Source of the DNA: JAWWOL01 sp963797535
Lineage (GTDB): Bacteria; Actinomycetota; Actinomycetes; JAWWOL01
Direction: 5' to 3'
Assembly (NCBI GenBank): GCA_963797535.1
Contig: CAWCPQ010000005.1
Span: 248,001-312,000 of the forward strand
Length of the DNA stretch: 64,000 nt
Every line of letters begins with the position of its first letter. Within the stretch, counting starts at the first letter, position 1. The notes under the pieces are model-generated. The model saw nothing but the letters and a program-made list of their open reading frames with translations. It searched no databases and had not been told where the DNA came from. This document shows positions 34,916 through 44,652 of this stretch, piece after piece. The position numbers were made by a program, and so were the translations under genes.

Positions 34916-35770
34916 GGCGTCAGCTGGCGCAGTCTGAGGAAGGCGAGCAGCTCGCGGTTGACCTCGGCGGCGTGGGTGACGCACATGACGTGCGGGCCGC
35001 CCTCGATCTCGACGTACTGCGCGTCGGGCAGCGCGGCGTGCAGGCGCCGGCCCTGGCCTCGATCGACAGGATCCGGTCGGCGGTGCCGTGCAGGATCAGC
35101 GTCGGGATGTCGATGCGCTTGATGTCGTCGCTGAAGTCCTCCAGCCAGGCGGGCGGGCAGGCCCAGGTCGCGTAGCGGCGAGGCGTCGGCGCCGGCGTTC
35201 CAGAGGTCGCGCGACGGTCTCCTCGCTGACCCGCTTGCCGAGGTAGTCGTCGAGGTTGAGGAAGTCGCCGACGCAGGCCGGTCAGCCAGGCGAACCGGTC
35301 GTCGAGGATCGCCTGCTGGACCCCGTCGACGCCGGCCTGGTCGACGCCCGTTCGGGTTGTCGGCGGACTTCGCGAACGACGGCGCGAGGCTCTCGATGAA
35401 CACGCAGCGCCGCGCAGCCGGTCGGTGCCGTAGCGTGCCGATGTAGCGGGCCAGCTCGCCGGTGCCGAGCGAGAACCCGACCAGGGTGGCGTCGCGCAGG
35501 TCGAGCGTCGGTGAGCAGCGCGTCGAGGTCGGCGGCGAGGGTGTCGAAGTCGTAGCCGCTCGGTCGGCCGGCTCGACCGGCCGAACCCGCGCCGGTCGTA
35601 GGTGATCGACCCGGTAGCCCGGCGGCGAGCAGCGGGTGCACCTGCGGCTCCCAGGAGCGGCTGTCGAGCGGCCAGCCGTGCAGCAGGACGACGGCCGGTC
35701 CGCTGCCGTGGTCCTCGTAGTACAGCTCGATCGGGGTGGAGTTCTCCTGGCCGACGGTGATGGTGCCCAT
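34916..35770 (-). pseudogene. Alpha/beta hydrolase (non-haem haloperoxidase/arylesterase-like), multiply frameshifted
   Basis: ATG 35770 begins MGTITVGQENSTPIELYYED and VVLLHGWPLDSRSWEPQVHP; then, in other frames, ITYDRRGFGRSSRP, VGFSLGTGELARYIGTL (nucleophile GFSLG), DDIKRIDIPTLILHGTADRI and VEIEGGPHVMCVTHAAEVNR follow. This is the co-factor-free haloperoxidase/esterase family (about 280 residues). Several indels prevent translation as one protein. It is divergent from the response-regulator gene at 35926. Confidence 0.75.
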
Positions 35771-35925
35771 GGTCCCTCCTCGGGGCTCGTGGCCGACTGC
35801 TGATACAACCGTTCGACGCTGGCCGTAACCGCGGCGGTGCCGGCCAGACCGATTGGCCGGAGATCATGTTGTACTGGCTAGCCCTACTGTCAGCGAGTGC
35901 CGGTGCGACCTGAGACGATGAAGCG

Positions 35926-36297
35926 ATGTCTCGCTCGGTGCTCGTCGTGGATGACGATGCGCGATTTCGCGATCTCGCCACGAGAATTCTCGCTGGCTGG
36001 GGTCATCATGTGATCGGCGAGGCGGGCAGCGTCGCGGAGGCGCTCAGCGAAGGCGGACCGAGTTGCGTCCGGACGGGGTGCTCGTCGACATCGGCTTGCC
36101 GGACGGCGACGGTTTCCTACTCACCGAACAGCTGCATCGCGCTGCCTGGGGTATGCACGTGGTGCTCTGACCTCCTCCGACAGCGACCAGCACCACGGAG
36201 CAGGCCGCGCGTCGGGCAGGGGCGCGACGGGTTTCTGCCGAAGGACGAGCTGTCCGAGTGACGCCTTGCGTCAGCTCATCGAAGGCGGTGAGAAGCC
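35926..36297 (+). pseudogene. Response regulator receiver protein, frameshifted
   Basis: The start is a normal receiver domain (MSRSVLVVDDDARFRDLATR, then WGHHVIGEAGSVAEALS). The rest continues in other frames (LRPDGVLVDIGLPDGDGFLL with the phospho-acceptor Asp, then GFLPKDELS with the conserved Lys and DALRQLIEGG). No output domain is seen, so it would be a single-domain receiver of about 120 residues. At least two indels interrupt it. Confidence 0.7.
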
Positions 36298-36298
36298 G

Positions 36299-36995
36299 AT
36301 GGCGCTGGCAGCGTGCGCCGCCCGCTCCGAGTGGACGCTGGGAGAGGATGACGTTCTTCTGCGCGAGGGAATCAGCCGGATCCTCACCGACGCCGGGATC
36401 GACGTCGTGGCCCAGGACAGGAGACGCCGACAACTTTCTCAGCAAGACCCTGGCGTACCGCCCCGATGTCGACCATCGTCGATGTACAGATGCCGCCCTG
36501 GTCGCGAGGACGACGGTCTGCGTCGCCGCCATAGAGCTACGACAGCGGCTGCCGGGGCATCGCTGTGCTGATCCTGTCGCAGTACTGCGAACCGTCGCTC
36601 GCGCGTGCGAGCTCATCGGGGACCGCCCGGAAGGCGTCGGCTACCTGCTCAAGGAACGGGTCGGAGACGTCGCCAGCTTCACCGACGCGATCGAACGGGT
36701 CGCATCAGGCGGCAGCGCACTGGACCCGGAGGTCGTCCGCCGGATGCTCGGACGCCGAGCCCCCGGAGATGCCCTGCACAGCGCTCACTACGCGGGAGTA
36801 CGCAGTGCTTGCGGAGATGGCCGAGGGCAAGTCGAACCTGGGTATCGCCGCAGGCCCTGCTGATCAGCCAGGCGGCCGTCGAGAAGCACGTCACCGCGAT
36901 CTTCCGCAAGCTCGACATCGCGCCCGACGACGACCGAGCACAGACGGGTACAGGCCGTGCTGGTGTTCGTCCACCAACGCCACAGTGTGCGATGA
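36299..36995 (+). pseudogene. NarL/LuxR-family response regulator, frameshifted
   Basis: Successive frames give a receiver domain (LGEDDVLLREGISRILTDAG, IVDVQMPP, VLILSQYCEPS, VGYLLKERVGDVASF) and a LuxR-type helix-turn-helix (LTTREYAVLAEMAEGKSN, LISQAAVEKHVTAIFRKLDI). Four or more indels break it. The last frame ends VHQRHSVR with a TGA overlapping the ATG of the downstream sensor kinase (ATGA), the typical order of a NarL-type two-component pair. Confidence 0.75.
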
Positions 36996-39600
36996 GCTCC
37001 GCCGGCGATCTGCACACGGAACGGGCTGCTGAGCACCTGGCACTTCGCCGGGTGGCGGAGCTCGTTGCCCAGGGAGTGCCGCAAGGTGAAGTGTTCGAAG
37101 CGGTCGCTCTAGAGGCGTCCCGCATGATCCGGGAGGACATCTCGCTTTTGCGGGTCGCCGGTGAGCGGGCCTACACCGTCATCGCCGTCTGCGGTGGTCC
37201 TGCACCGGTAGGGACTGAATTCGCCGTCGGCGCCGACGACGAGGGGCTGCTGGCCGAGATCGCCCGAAGGCGCCGGCCCGCCCGCCGCGATGACTACGTG
37301 GGACGAGGCGGGCCAGCGATCGCCAGGGACCGTTTCGGGGTGGGTTCGGCGGTCGGAGTCCCGGTGGTCGTCGACGACCGCATCTGGGGCGTCCTGCTGG
37401 CCACGACGATCGACGGTCGTCGGCTCCCCTCGGATACGGAGCAGCGGCTGGGGCAGTTCGTTGAGTTGATGGCCGCAGCACTCGCCAACGCACAGGCACG
37501 AGCAGAGCTGCTGCGGTTAGCCGATGAGCAGGCCGCGCTCCGCGAGGTGGCCGAGTTGATTGCCCGGACCGCACCCACAGAAGCCGTCTTCACGGCGATC
37601 GCTGCCAACGCATCCCGTCTGCTCGACGACGCTCCGATGACCTTGACCAGATTCGGGGGTGAGCGAGAGCTGGTCGTGCTGGCGACGTGTGGCGGACCAG
37701 CTCCGGTCGGCACCAACATCTCGTACGAAGCGGGGACACTGCCCGACCGAGCCCGCCGCACCGGCGTCGCAGTGCGCGTCGACGACTACACCGGTGAGCT
37801 GGACGCCGATCTCGCGTCACGCTTTGGCATGGTCGCCGCTGTGTCGGTGCCCATTTCAGTGCGCAGTAAGGCCTGGGGGATGCTCACCGCCACCTCTGCT
37901 GACGGTCCGTTGCCGGCAGGGGCCGAGGAGCGGCTCCTCCAGTTCAGCGGGCTGCTCAGCGCTGCCATGTCGAACGTCCAAGCCCGCGCCGAGCTCGAAG
38001 CACTCGCTGACGAGCAAGCGGCCCTCCGGTCAGTCGCAGAGCTTGCCGCACAGGATGTCCCCGCCGAACGCGTGCTTGCGGCGGTTGCTCAACAAGCGTC
38101 GCGGCTCAGCGACGTGGACTTCAGCACGTTGCTCCGGTTCGAACCCGACGGCTCGACCGAGATCGCCGCCCTCGACGGGGCTCCGGAGGGCGTTACCGTG
38201 GGCATGCGGGCCCCGGCGAGCGGTGATGGTGCGACCCAGCGGGTGTGGCGAACCGGCCGGCCAGCCCGCATCGACAACCTTGCGGCTGCGTCCAGCCAGT
38301 GGGCGCAAGTGGCTCGCGGCCACGGGTTCACGACGAGCGCTGCTGTGCCCATACTGATCCGCGGAACGCTGTGGGGCGTCCTCGTCGTGGTGGGACGGGA
38401 CAGGCCGTTGCCGCTCGAGATTCACACTCAGCTGACTCGCTTCGCGGACCTTGCCGCGACAGCGATTGCGGCGGCCCAGGGGCGTCGGGAGCTCGAGCAG
38501 CTCGCCGCAGAGCACGCGGCGCTGCGCGGCGTGGCAGAGCTTGTGGCTCGCGGAGTCGACCCGACCGAAGTCTTTGCCACCGTCGTGCTCGAGGCCTCGC
38601 ACTTGCTCGGCGAGCATGACTCAGTGCTCCTCCGCTACGACAAGCAGGAGCTCGGTGTGGTGATGGCCTCCTGCAACAGCCAGGCCGCGCCCGGGAGCCA
38701 GCTCCTCGCCAGGGCCGGCACACCAGCCGGGGAGGTGCTGCGTACGGGAGCTCCGTACCGGTTCGACCACGACCAAGACCACGACGTCGCTTCGGATGTC
38801 GCCGCGGACAGCGTGGCCGTGCCCATCACGGTGGAAGGAACGCGTCTGGGGAACGCTCGTTGTCCGGTCAGACACGCCGCTGCCGATAGGTACAGAACAT
38901 CGGTTGACCGCCTTCGCGGAACTGGCTGCAGCTTCGATCGCGAATGCAGAGAACAAGGAAAAGCTCACGGCCTCTCGCGCCCGTGTTGTGGCCACCGCCG
39001 ACGAGACCCGACGCCAGCTGCAACGCGACGTGCACGACAGCGCCCAACAACGCCTTGTCCACACCATCATCACGCTGAAACTTGCGCGACGAGCCATAGC
39101 CGACGGGGCGAGCGCTGCCGATCTCATCGATGAAGCCCTCGACAACGCTCAGCGCGCCAACAGCGAGCTCCGCGACATCGTCCACGGCATCCTCCCTGCG
39201 GCGCTGACCAGGGGAGGCCTGCGTACCGGTCTGGAATCTCTCGTCTCGGACTTCTCGCTCCCCGTCCACCTCGATGTCTCGGTGCCACGGCTCCCACCCG
39301 ACACAGAGACAACCGCCTATTTCGTCATCGCCGAGGCACTCACCAATGTGGTCAAGCATGCGCGGCGCCGGCAGCGCGACCGTCGTTGTATCCCTGAACG
39401 ACAACCAGCTCGACATCGAGGTGAGCGACGACGGCGTCGGCGGCGCGGACCCGGGCCACGGGTCGGGGCTGACAGGCCTGCGCGATAGAGTCGACGCAAA
39501 CAACGGGACCCTCGTCATCGTCAGCCCCTTCGGAGGGGGAACCGCCGTGCGGGCGACCCTTCCCGTCGCCTTGACTACCGAGGTGCCCCCGCGCTCGTGA
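36992..39600 (+). pseudogene. Multi-GAF sensor histidine kinase with two frameshifts
   Basis: From ATG 36992 the frame encodes four successive GAF units of about 165 residues. Each opens with a heptad-like linker (ADEQAALREVAELIA, ADEQAALRSVAELAA, AAEHAALRGVAELVA) at about residues 15, 177, 339 and 503. Near 38850 a frameshift leads to the histidine-kinase core (RRQLQRDVHDSAQQRLVHTI with the phospho-His, EALTNVVKHA N-box). A second shift near 39365 leads to the ATP G-boxes (SDDGVGGADPGHGSGLTGLR). Joined, it is an ~870-residue cytosolic NarL-type sensor without membrane segments. The product is truncated if the shifts are real. Confidence 0.8.
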
Positions 39601-39601
39601 T

Positions 39602-39722
39602 GCTGCTGCAGGTGCGGGTCCGGCTCGACGACATCAGCCGACTGGCCCGGCTCACTGGGCTGCCGGTGGTGGTCCCCGCTCCGCGGGCGCTAGTCGAGGT
39701 AGCCAACGCGGTGGGCGACGTT
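39602..39722 (+). pseudogene. Remnant of FMN-dependent 2-hydroxyacid oxidase gene
   Basis: The DNA from CTGCTGCAGGTGCGGGTC onward matches the intact gene at 51305-52321: LLQVPVRPDDISRLAELTGLPVVV, then directly PAPRALVEV, with the ~50 intervening codons missing. In the intact gene both deletion edges carry GGTGGTC, so slippage between short repeats explains the join. Similarity ends near 39722. Confidence 0.75.
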
Positions 39723-39963
39723 CACGTTGCGCCAGGAGTTCCAGCGCTTCCACAACCGTGCGGCGTTGCCGAGAACATCGATCGGATAAGCGTCGCGGTT
39801 GTAGACCGCGCATTGGGGCTTGTATTCGGCAGAGACTGACGGCTACGTGTCGGCTCGGAGACACGGGTCGGGCGGCCGGCTGGGAAATGGCAGCATGGCC
39901 AACAGTTCGACATTCGTCCGCGTGAGCGGACTTACCGGCGTCCTCGAGATCGGATCCAGCGCA
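39723..39963. other. Unassigned stretch next to repeat copy B
   Basis: The minus strand between about 39835 and 39720 is open and reads AVYNRDAYPIDVLGNAARLW and KRWNSWRNVNVAH. It looks protein-like but is not a family I recognise. It has no start or complete frame, so it is probably another gene fragment. Confidence 0.35.
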
Positions 39964-40073
39964 TTCACGCCTAGGGCTAGGCAATTACCACGTCCTGAGC
40001 TTGTCCGGTACGTGGCCGCACGGGGCTTGTCCTGGCACTGACCCGATACTAGGGTGACGATCACAATTCCAGT
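39964..40073 (+). repeat. 110-bp direct repeat, copy B
   Basis: It is identical to 33273-33382 except for three substitutions. Copy B ends 24 bp before the GH42 start codon, so it forms the upstream region of that gene. It may carry the promoter (GATACT at 40045 is a possible -10). Confidence 0.95.
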
Positions 40074-40096
40074 CAGCTCGGGATCGGAGTCGAGCC

Positions 40097-42202
40097 GTGC
40101 CTGAGCTTCCACGCCGCGTGCTCTTCGGCGCTGCGTACTATCACGAGTACCAGACCACCGACCGGCTCGACCGCGACCTCGACCTGATGCTGGCCGCTGA
40201 CGTCAACGTCATCCGGGTCGGTGAGTCGGTGTGGTCGACATGGGAGCCGGACAACGGCACCTTCGATCTGGACTGGCTGGAGCCGGTCCTGGACGGGGCC
40301 AAGGCGAGGGACATCTCCGTCGTCCTCGGAACGCCGACGTACGCGGTGCCCATGTGGCTGGCCCGGCTCTACCCCGAGATCGCCGGCGAACGGCAGAGCG
40401 GACAGCCGATCCCCTGGGGCGCACGGCAAGAGGTCGACTACACGCATCCAGCGTTCCGCTTCCACGCCGAGCGGATCATCCGCCAGATCGTGGCACGGTA
40501 TGTCGACCACCCGTCGATCATCGGAGTCCAGGTCGACAACGAGCCAGGTAACGAGTTGTTGCACAACCACGGGGTCTTTCAACGGTTCGTCGATCACCTG
40601 CGGCACACCTACGGCACAGTCGAGCGACTCAACGAGGAGTGGGGACTCGTCTACTGGTCTCACCGGCTCTCCACCTGGGCCGACCTGTGGCGTCCGGACG
40701 GAAACGCACAGCCGCAGTACGAGCTCGCCTGGCGGCGGTTCCAAGCCCAGCTGGTCAACGAGTTCATCGGCTGGCAGGCGGACATCGTCCGTCAGTACGC
40801 CAGCCCGGAGCAGTTCATCACGACGTGTATCGCCTACGACCAGCCAGGTATCGAGGATCAACAGCTCGCATCACGGCTCGACGTCACCTCGGGCAACGCC
40901 TACTACGTCATGCAGGACGGGCTGGCGATGCCGGACGAGCGCCAGCAGGTGCAGAACTGGCGCACCGACGGCACCTGGTCTCTCTACCTGAGCGCTGACC
41001 GGATGTACTCCTCGCGCCAGGAGCCTTTCCTGGTCACCGAGACCAACGCCGGTTCGATCGCCAGGACGTGGGACAACCAACCTGCGTACGACGGGCAGTG
41101 GCGCCAGGCCGCCTGGGCTCTGATCTCGCGCGGTGCCGCGATGATCGAATACTGGCACTGGAACACGTTGCCGTTTGGGACCGAGACGTACTGGGGTGGC
41201 GTCCTGCCGCACAGCGGCGAGCCGGGCCGCACGTACGCCGAAGTGTCCCGGCTCGGCAGTGAGCTGAAGGCCGCCGGCGACTTGGTCACGGGGCTGACCC
41301 CCGACGCTGACGTTGCCATGCTCTTCTCCATGCCCAGTCGCTGGCTGATGCAGAAGTTCCCGGCGCTGTGCCATCCCGACGCCTCGCCGGATGACCGTGC
41401 GTACCAAGGACTTTTCGAGCCGTTCTATCGGGGAGCCTTCGAGGCTGCGTTGCAGACTCGCATCCTGCACGCCGACCAGCTGTCGTTGCTCGACGGAGAG
41501 GCGCTCTCACCGGCAGCGGTGGCCGAGAGCTGCCCTGTGCTGGTGGCGGCGGGCCTCTACATCGCCGACGAGCAGACACTGGATTGGCTGCGCGCCTACG
41601 CCCTGGCTGGCGGACACCTCGTGCTCGGGCCGCGCACCGGCTACGCCGACCATGAGGCGCGGGCAAGGACGGTCGCCATGCCGGCAGGTCTCCATGATCT
41701 GGCGGGAGTGAGCTACGAGGAGTTCAGCAACCTGCTGACCCCCATTGACGTGACCGCAGCGGACGACTCGCCATTGCATCTGCCGCCGGGGGCTGCCGCT
41801 ACCCGCTGGGTCGACGGTCTCCAGCTGGACGGCGCCACGGCGCTGGCGTCGTACCAGCACCCACACTTCGGTCGTTGGCCCGCCGTCACCACCCGCGAGG
41901 CCGGCAACGGCCGGATCACCTACGTGGGAACGGTCCCGAATGGAGCGCTCGCAAGGGAAGTCCTGCGCTGGGCGGCTGCCAGCCGATCGTCTGCCTGGGT
42001 CGACCTGCCGGACCAGGTCACCTCAACCGGTGCCAGTTCGCGGGATGGCCGTCGCCTGCGGTTCGTGCACAACTGGAACTGGAATCCCATAGCTGTCGCG
42101 TCTCCTGGCCGTTTCACGGATGTCCTCACCGGCGAAGAACTCGTGCCCGGACAGGAGATCGCGCTGGGTCCTTGGGACGTGAGGGTTCTCGTCGAACGGT
42201 GA
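40097..42202 (+). CDS. GH42 beta-galactosidase
   Basis: The 701-residue enzyme has the GH42 N-terminal barrel (VLFGAAYYHEYQTTDRLDRD, VNVIRVGESVWSTWEPDNG), acid/base Glu149 in VQVDNEPGNE and nucleophile Glu315 in FLVTETNAGS. The trimerisation domain (DADVAMLFSMPSRW) and a C-terminal beta domain follow. It hydrolyses beta-galactosides; without a signal peptide it should be cytosolic, fed by the ABC importer 1 kb downstream. The GTG at 40097 fits the family N-terminus. It converges with the FadR gene (32-bp gap). Confidence 0.9.
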   Translation: MPELPRRVLFGAAYYHEYQTTDRLDRDLDLMLAADVNVIRVGESVWSTWEPDNGTFDLDWLEPVLDGAKARDISVVLGTPTYAVPMWLARLYPEIAGERQSGQPIPWGARQEVDYTHPAFRFHAERIIRQIVARYVDHPSIIGVQVDNEPGNELLHNHGVFQRFVDHLRHTYGTVERLNEEWGLVYWSHRLSTWADLWRPDGNAQPQYELAWRRFQAQLVNEFIGWQADIVRQYASPEQFITTCIAYDQPGIEDQQLASRLDVTSGNAYYVMQDGLAMPDERQQVQNWRTDGTWSLYLSADRMYSSRQEPFLVTETNAGSIARTWDNQPAYDGQWRQAAWALISRGAAMIEYWHWNTLPFGTETYWGGVLPHSGEPGRTYAEVSRLGSELKAAGDLVTGLTPDADVAMLFSMPSRWLMQKFPALCHPDASPDDRAYQGLFEPFYRGAFEAALQTRILHADQLSLLDGEALSPAAVAESCPVLVAAGLYIADEQTLDWLRAYALAGGHLVLGPRTGYADHEARARTVAMPAGLHDLAGVSYEEFSNLLTPIDVTAADDSPLHLPPGAAATRWVDGLQLDGATALASYQHPHFGRWPAVTTREAGNGRITYVGTVPNGALAREVLRWAAASRSSAWVDLPDQVTSTGASSRDGRRLRFVHNWNWNPIAVASPGRFTDVLTGEELVPGQEIALGPWDVRVLVER

Positions 42203-42233
42203 GTCGGAGGTCGGCTTCCGGCGTAATCGACGC

Positions 42234-42992
42234 TCAGCTGGTGCGGCGTCCCCGCTTGGACGGCCGGCGGCGTTCCCACGCATCGCCGATGTGCGCAGCC
42301 ATGAGGGCACTGGCGCTTTCTGGGTCGCCGATCGTGATCGCGTCCAAGACGGCTCGGTGCTGACTGTTCGTCAGCTTGCGGTCTGCAACGCTCGAATGCC
42401 CGAGATAGCGCATACTTCTGCGGGCCTCGGCATGAACAGATCGCACGATCGCCCGACCGAGAGTGTTGCCGGACATCAGCATGATGCGCTGATGGAACGC
42501 CACGTCGACGTCGTCCATGACGAGCGGCTGCCCGACCAGGGAGTCGAGCTCCGTCATGAGCTCCTCCAGCTCACGCAGGTCGTCCGGCGTAGCCCGCCGT
42601 GTCGCCTCGGCAACCATGTGCGACTCCATCGCAGTTCGGACGGCGATGAGCTGGTCGAGCACGTGGTACTGCTCGTCATGGCGCACGATAGCGCTCAGGA
42701 CAATCGGGTCGAGCTGGTTCCACGATTCCTGTCGCGACACTAGCGTGCCGACGCCCTGGAAGGCGGTGACCAGTCCCTTTTCCTCGAGGGCCTTCACTGC
42801 TTCGCGGACGACAGTGCGGCTTACGTCGTACGAGGCGCACAGCGACGACTCCGTGGCGAGCAGGCTGCCGACGGCGAGCGCACCGGAGACGATGCCCTCG
42901 ACCAGGTCGTCCACGACGGCGTCCGACCTTCGGACCGGACGTCCAGACGCCGGGCGTTGGGCGCCAGCTGCTTGCGGCGCGAACGTCGCCAC
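42234..42992 (-). CDS. GntR/FadR-family transcriptional regulator
   Basis: The 252-residue protein has a GntR winged helix (DDLVEGIVSGALAVGSLLAT, DVSRTVVREAVKALEEKGLV) and an FCD effector domain (LDQLIAVRTAMESHMVAEAT, DVDVAFHQRIMLMSGN, NSQHRAVLDAITIGD) with the His residues that bind metal or carboxylate ligands. GTG 42992 is preceded by GGGAGG. It is divergent from the ABC importer operon at 43204 and likely represses it, sensing a sugar acid. It is about three-quarters identical by eye to 47921-48682. Confidence 0.88.
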   Translation of the reverse strand: MATFAPQAAGAQRPASGRPVRRSDAVVDDLVEGIVSGALAVGSLLATESSLCASYDVSRTVVREAVKALEEKGLVTAFQGVGTLVSRQESWNQLDPIVLSAIVRHDEQYHVLDQLIAVRTAMESHMVAEATRRATPDDLRELEELMTELDSLVGQPLVMDDVDVAFHQRIMLMSGNTLGRAIVRSVHAEARRSMRYLGHSSVADRKLTNSQHRAVLDAITIGDPESASALMAAHIGDAWERRRPSKRGRRTS

Positions 42993-43116
42993 GGGCGCAT
43001 CCTCCCTAGCCACTAGTGCGCGACAACCCGACCAGGATGGCCGGTTGCGATCATACGACCCATCCCGGGAGGCACGACAACCACGCGGCACGGCGGGCCA
43101 ACCCCACACACGGGGC

Positions 43117-43145
43117 TTGACATGAGACATCACACGTTTTACGTT
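43117..43145 (+). promoter_or_regulatory. Promoter of the ABC importer operon
   Basis: A perfect -35 box TTGACA (43117-43122) is followed after 17 bp by TACGTT (43140-43145) as -10. The site is about 60 bp upstream of the binding-protein gene. The region between (TGAGACATCACACG) may hold the FadR operator. Confidence 0.6.
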
Positions 43146-43203
43146 TGCGCCGCAATCAGCGGCCGTCGTGATCCCTCCGGCCCCCACACAGAAGTGAGCC
43201 CTG

Positions 43204-44652
43204 ATGACTCAGAGATACCTTCGGCCCCTCATCGTCGTGGCGGCTGCGATCACCGCCCTAGCCGGTTGTAGTAGCGGGTCGAGCACGCCGTCCGCTGGGA
43301 CAACCACGACCGCAGCCGCGCCTGTCGCGACCACTGCGGCGGCACCCCCTGCGAGCACTTCCGCCGCCACCCCAACCAGCGCCGGCCCTGCGGCCAGCAG
43401 CACAGCTGCGCCCAGCACGGGCGCCAGCAAGGCGTCAGGAACCATCACGGTCTGGGTTGACGCCGCCCGCCTTCCCGTCGCCAAGCTCTACCAGAAAACC
43501 CACCCGAACGTGAAGGTCAACATCGTCACGTTCGACGGTGACGGCAACGGAGCCACGACCCTCCAGGCGAAGATCCAGCTCTGGAACCGGACCGGCAAGG
43601 GCTGGCCCGATGTGATCTTCAGCGAGCAGGTCCAAGACCCGGTGTGGATGGCGCAGAAGCCGTTCGAGTTCGCCGCTCCGGTCAAGGGCCTCATCCCGGA
43701 CAACGTGCTGGCCCAGTGGCCCGCTCCCTCGACCGCGCAGTGCACGGTCAACGGTGTCCAGATCTGCGTACAGGACAACATGGCGCAGGTGGTCCTGTGG
43801 GAGAACAAGAAGCTGATGGACCAGTTCGGCTACAAGTCGCCGACCACGTGGCAGGAATGGGCAGCCCTCGGTGCGAAGGTCGCCACCGAGCACCCCGGCT
43901 ACATCGTGGGCAACATCGGTGAGTCTTACAGCCACTGGGTCTACTTGTGGGGCAACCAGTGCCCGATCCAGCAGACTCAAGGCGGGAACAAGATCCTGAT
44001 CAACTCGGCTGACGCGCACTGCACCGAGATGGCCAGCCTGCTGGACCCGCTGATCAAGAACGGGACGGTGCCGCCGCTGAGCATCTTCACCCCGGACTTC
44101 GCGAAGAAGTACGGCGGCGCCACTGACAAGGTGCTGATGATGCCGGGTCCGTCCTGGTACACGAAGGGCGTCTTCGACGGGACCCTGAACATTCCCGCCA
44201 AGGAGATGACGGCGGTGGCGCCGCTGCTCTGGGGCAACGCGACCACGGCCACGACCGGTCAGGTTGGTGGCGGACCATGGATCATCTCCAAGCACTCCTC
44301 CAACATCAACACGGCCGCTGACTTCGTCACCTATGCGACCACGACGTTCAACCCGACGGGTAAAGACGCCCGCGGCGGCTACCCGGCTTACCAGCCCCTT
44401 GCCGACAAGTGGTTGGTCGCCGTGAGCAAGGACCCGTACTTCGCAGCTGACCCTGGGCCTGCTCTGAAGGCGGCCACGACGCAGATCTGGACGGGGTGGA
44501 ACCTGGTTACCTATCCCGACCAGCCGGTCTGGTCGAACACGGTTGTCACCAAGCTCGTGTCCGGCTCGTCGCTCAGTTCACAAATGAAGCCCCTGGGTGA
44601 CGCACTCAAGCAGGCGGCCCAGGCGGCGGGGTATGACGTCAGTCAACACTGA
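43204..44652 (+). CDS. Sugar-binding lipoprotein of ABC importer
   Basis: The 482-residue lipoprotein (LIVVAAAITALAGC, Cys22) has a Thr/Ala/Pro linker to about residue 80. A family-1 binding fold follows (GTITVWVDAARLPVAKLYQK, KGWPDVIFSEQVQDPVWM, QDNMAQVVLWENKKLMDQFG, WIISKHSS). It captures a sugar outside the cell for the two permeases that follow; the first overlaps its end by 20 nt. Proximity to the GH42 gene suggests a galactoside, but the fused sugar-acid genes leave this open. Confidence 0.9.
   Translation: MTQRYLRPLIVVAAAITALAGCSSGSSTPSAGTTTTAAAPVATTAAAPPASTSAATPTSAGPAASSTAAPSTGASKASGTITVWVDAARLPVAKLYQKTHPNVKVNIVTFDGDGNGATTLQAKIQLWNRTGKGWPDVIFSEQVQDPVWMAQKPFEFAAPVKGLIPDNVLAQWPAPSTAQCTVNGVQICVQDNMAQVVLWENKKLMDQFGYKSPTTWQEWAALGAKVATEHPGYIVGNIGESYSHWVYLWGNQCPIQQTQGGNKILINSADAHCTEMASLLDPLIKNGTVPPLSIFTPDFAKKYGGATDKVLMMPGPSWYTKGVFDGTLNIPAKEMTAVAPLLWGNATTATTGQVGGGPWIISKHSSNINTAADFVTYATTTFNPTGKDARGGYPAYQPLADKWLVAVSKDPYFAADPGPALKAATTQIWTGWNLVTYPDQPVWSNTVVTKLVSGSSLSSQMKPLGDALKQAAQAAGYDVSQH

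Noticed and set aside
43209..44295. Minus-strand frames opposite the ABC binding-protein gene
   Set aside because: No ribosome site or family match; the plus strand has a lipoprotein signal and binding-protein motifs.
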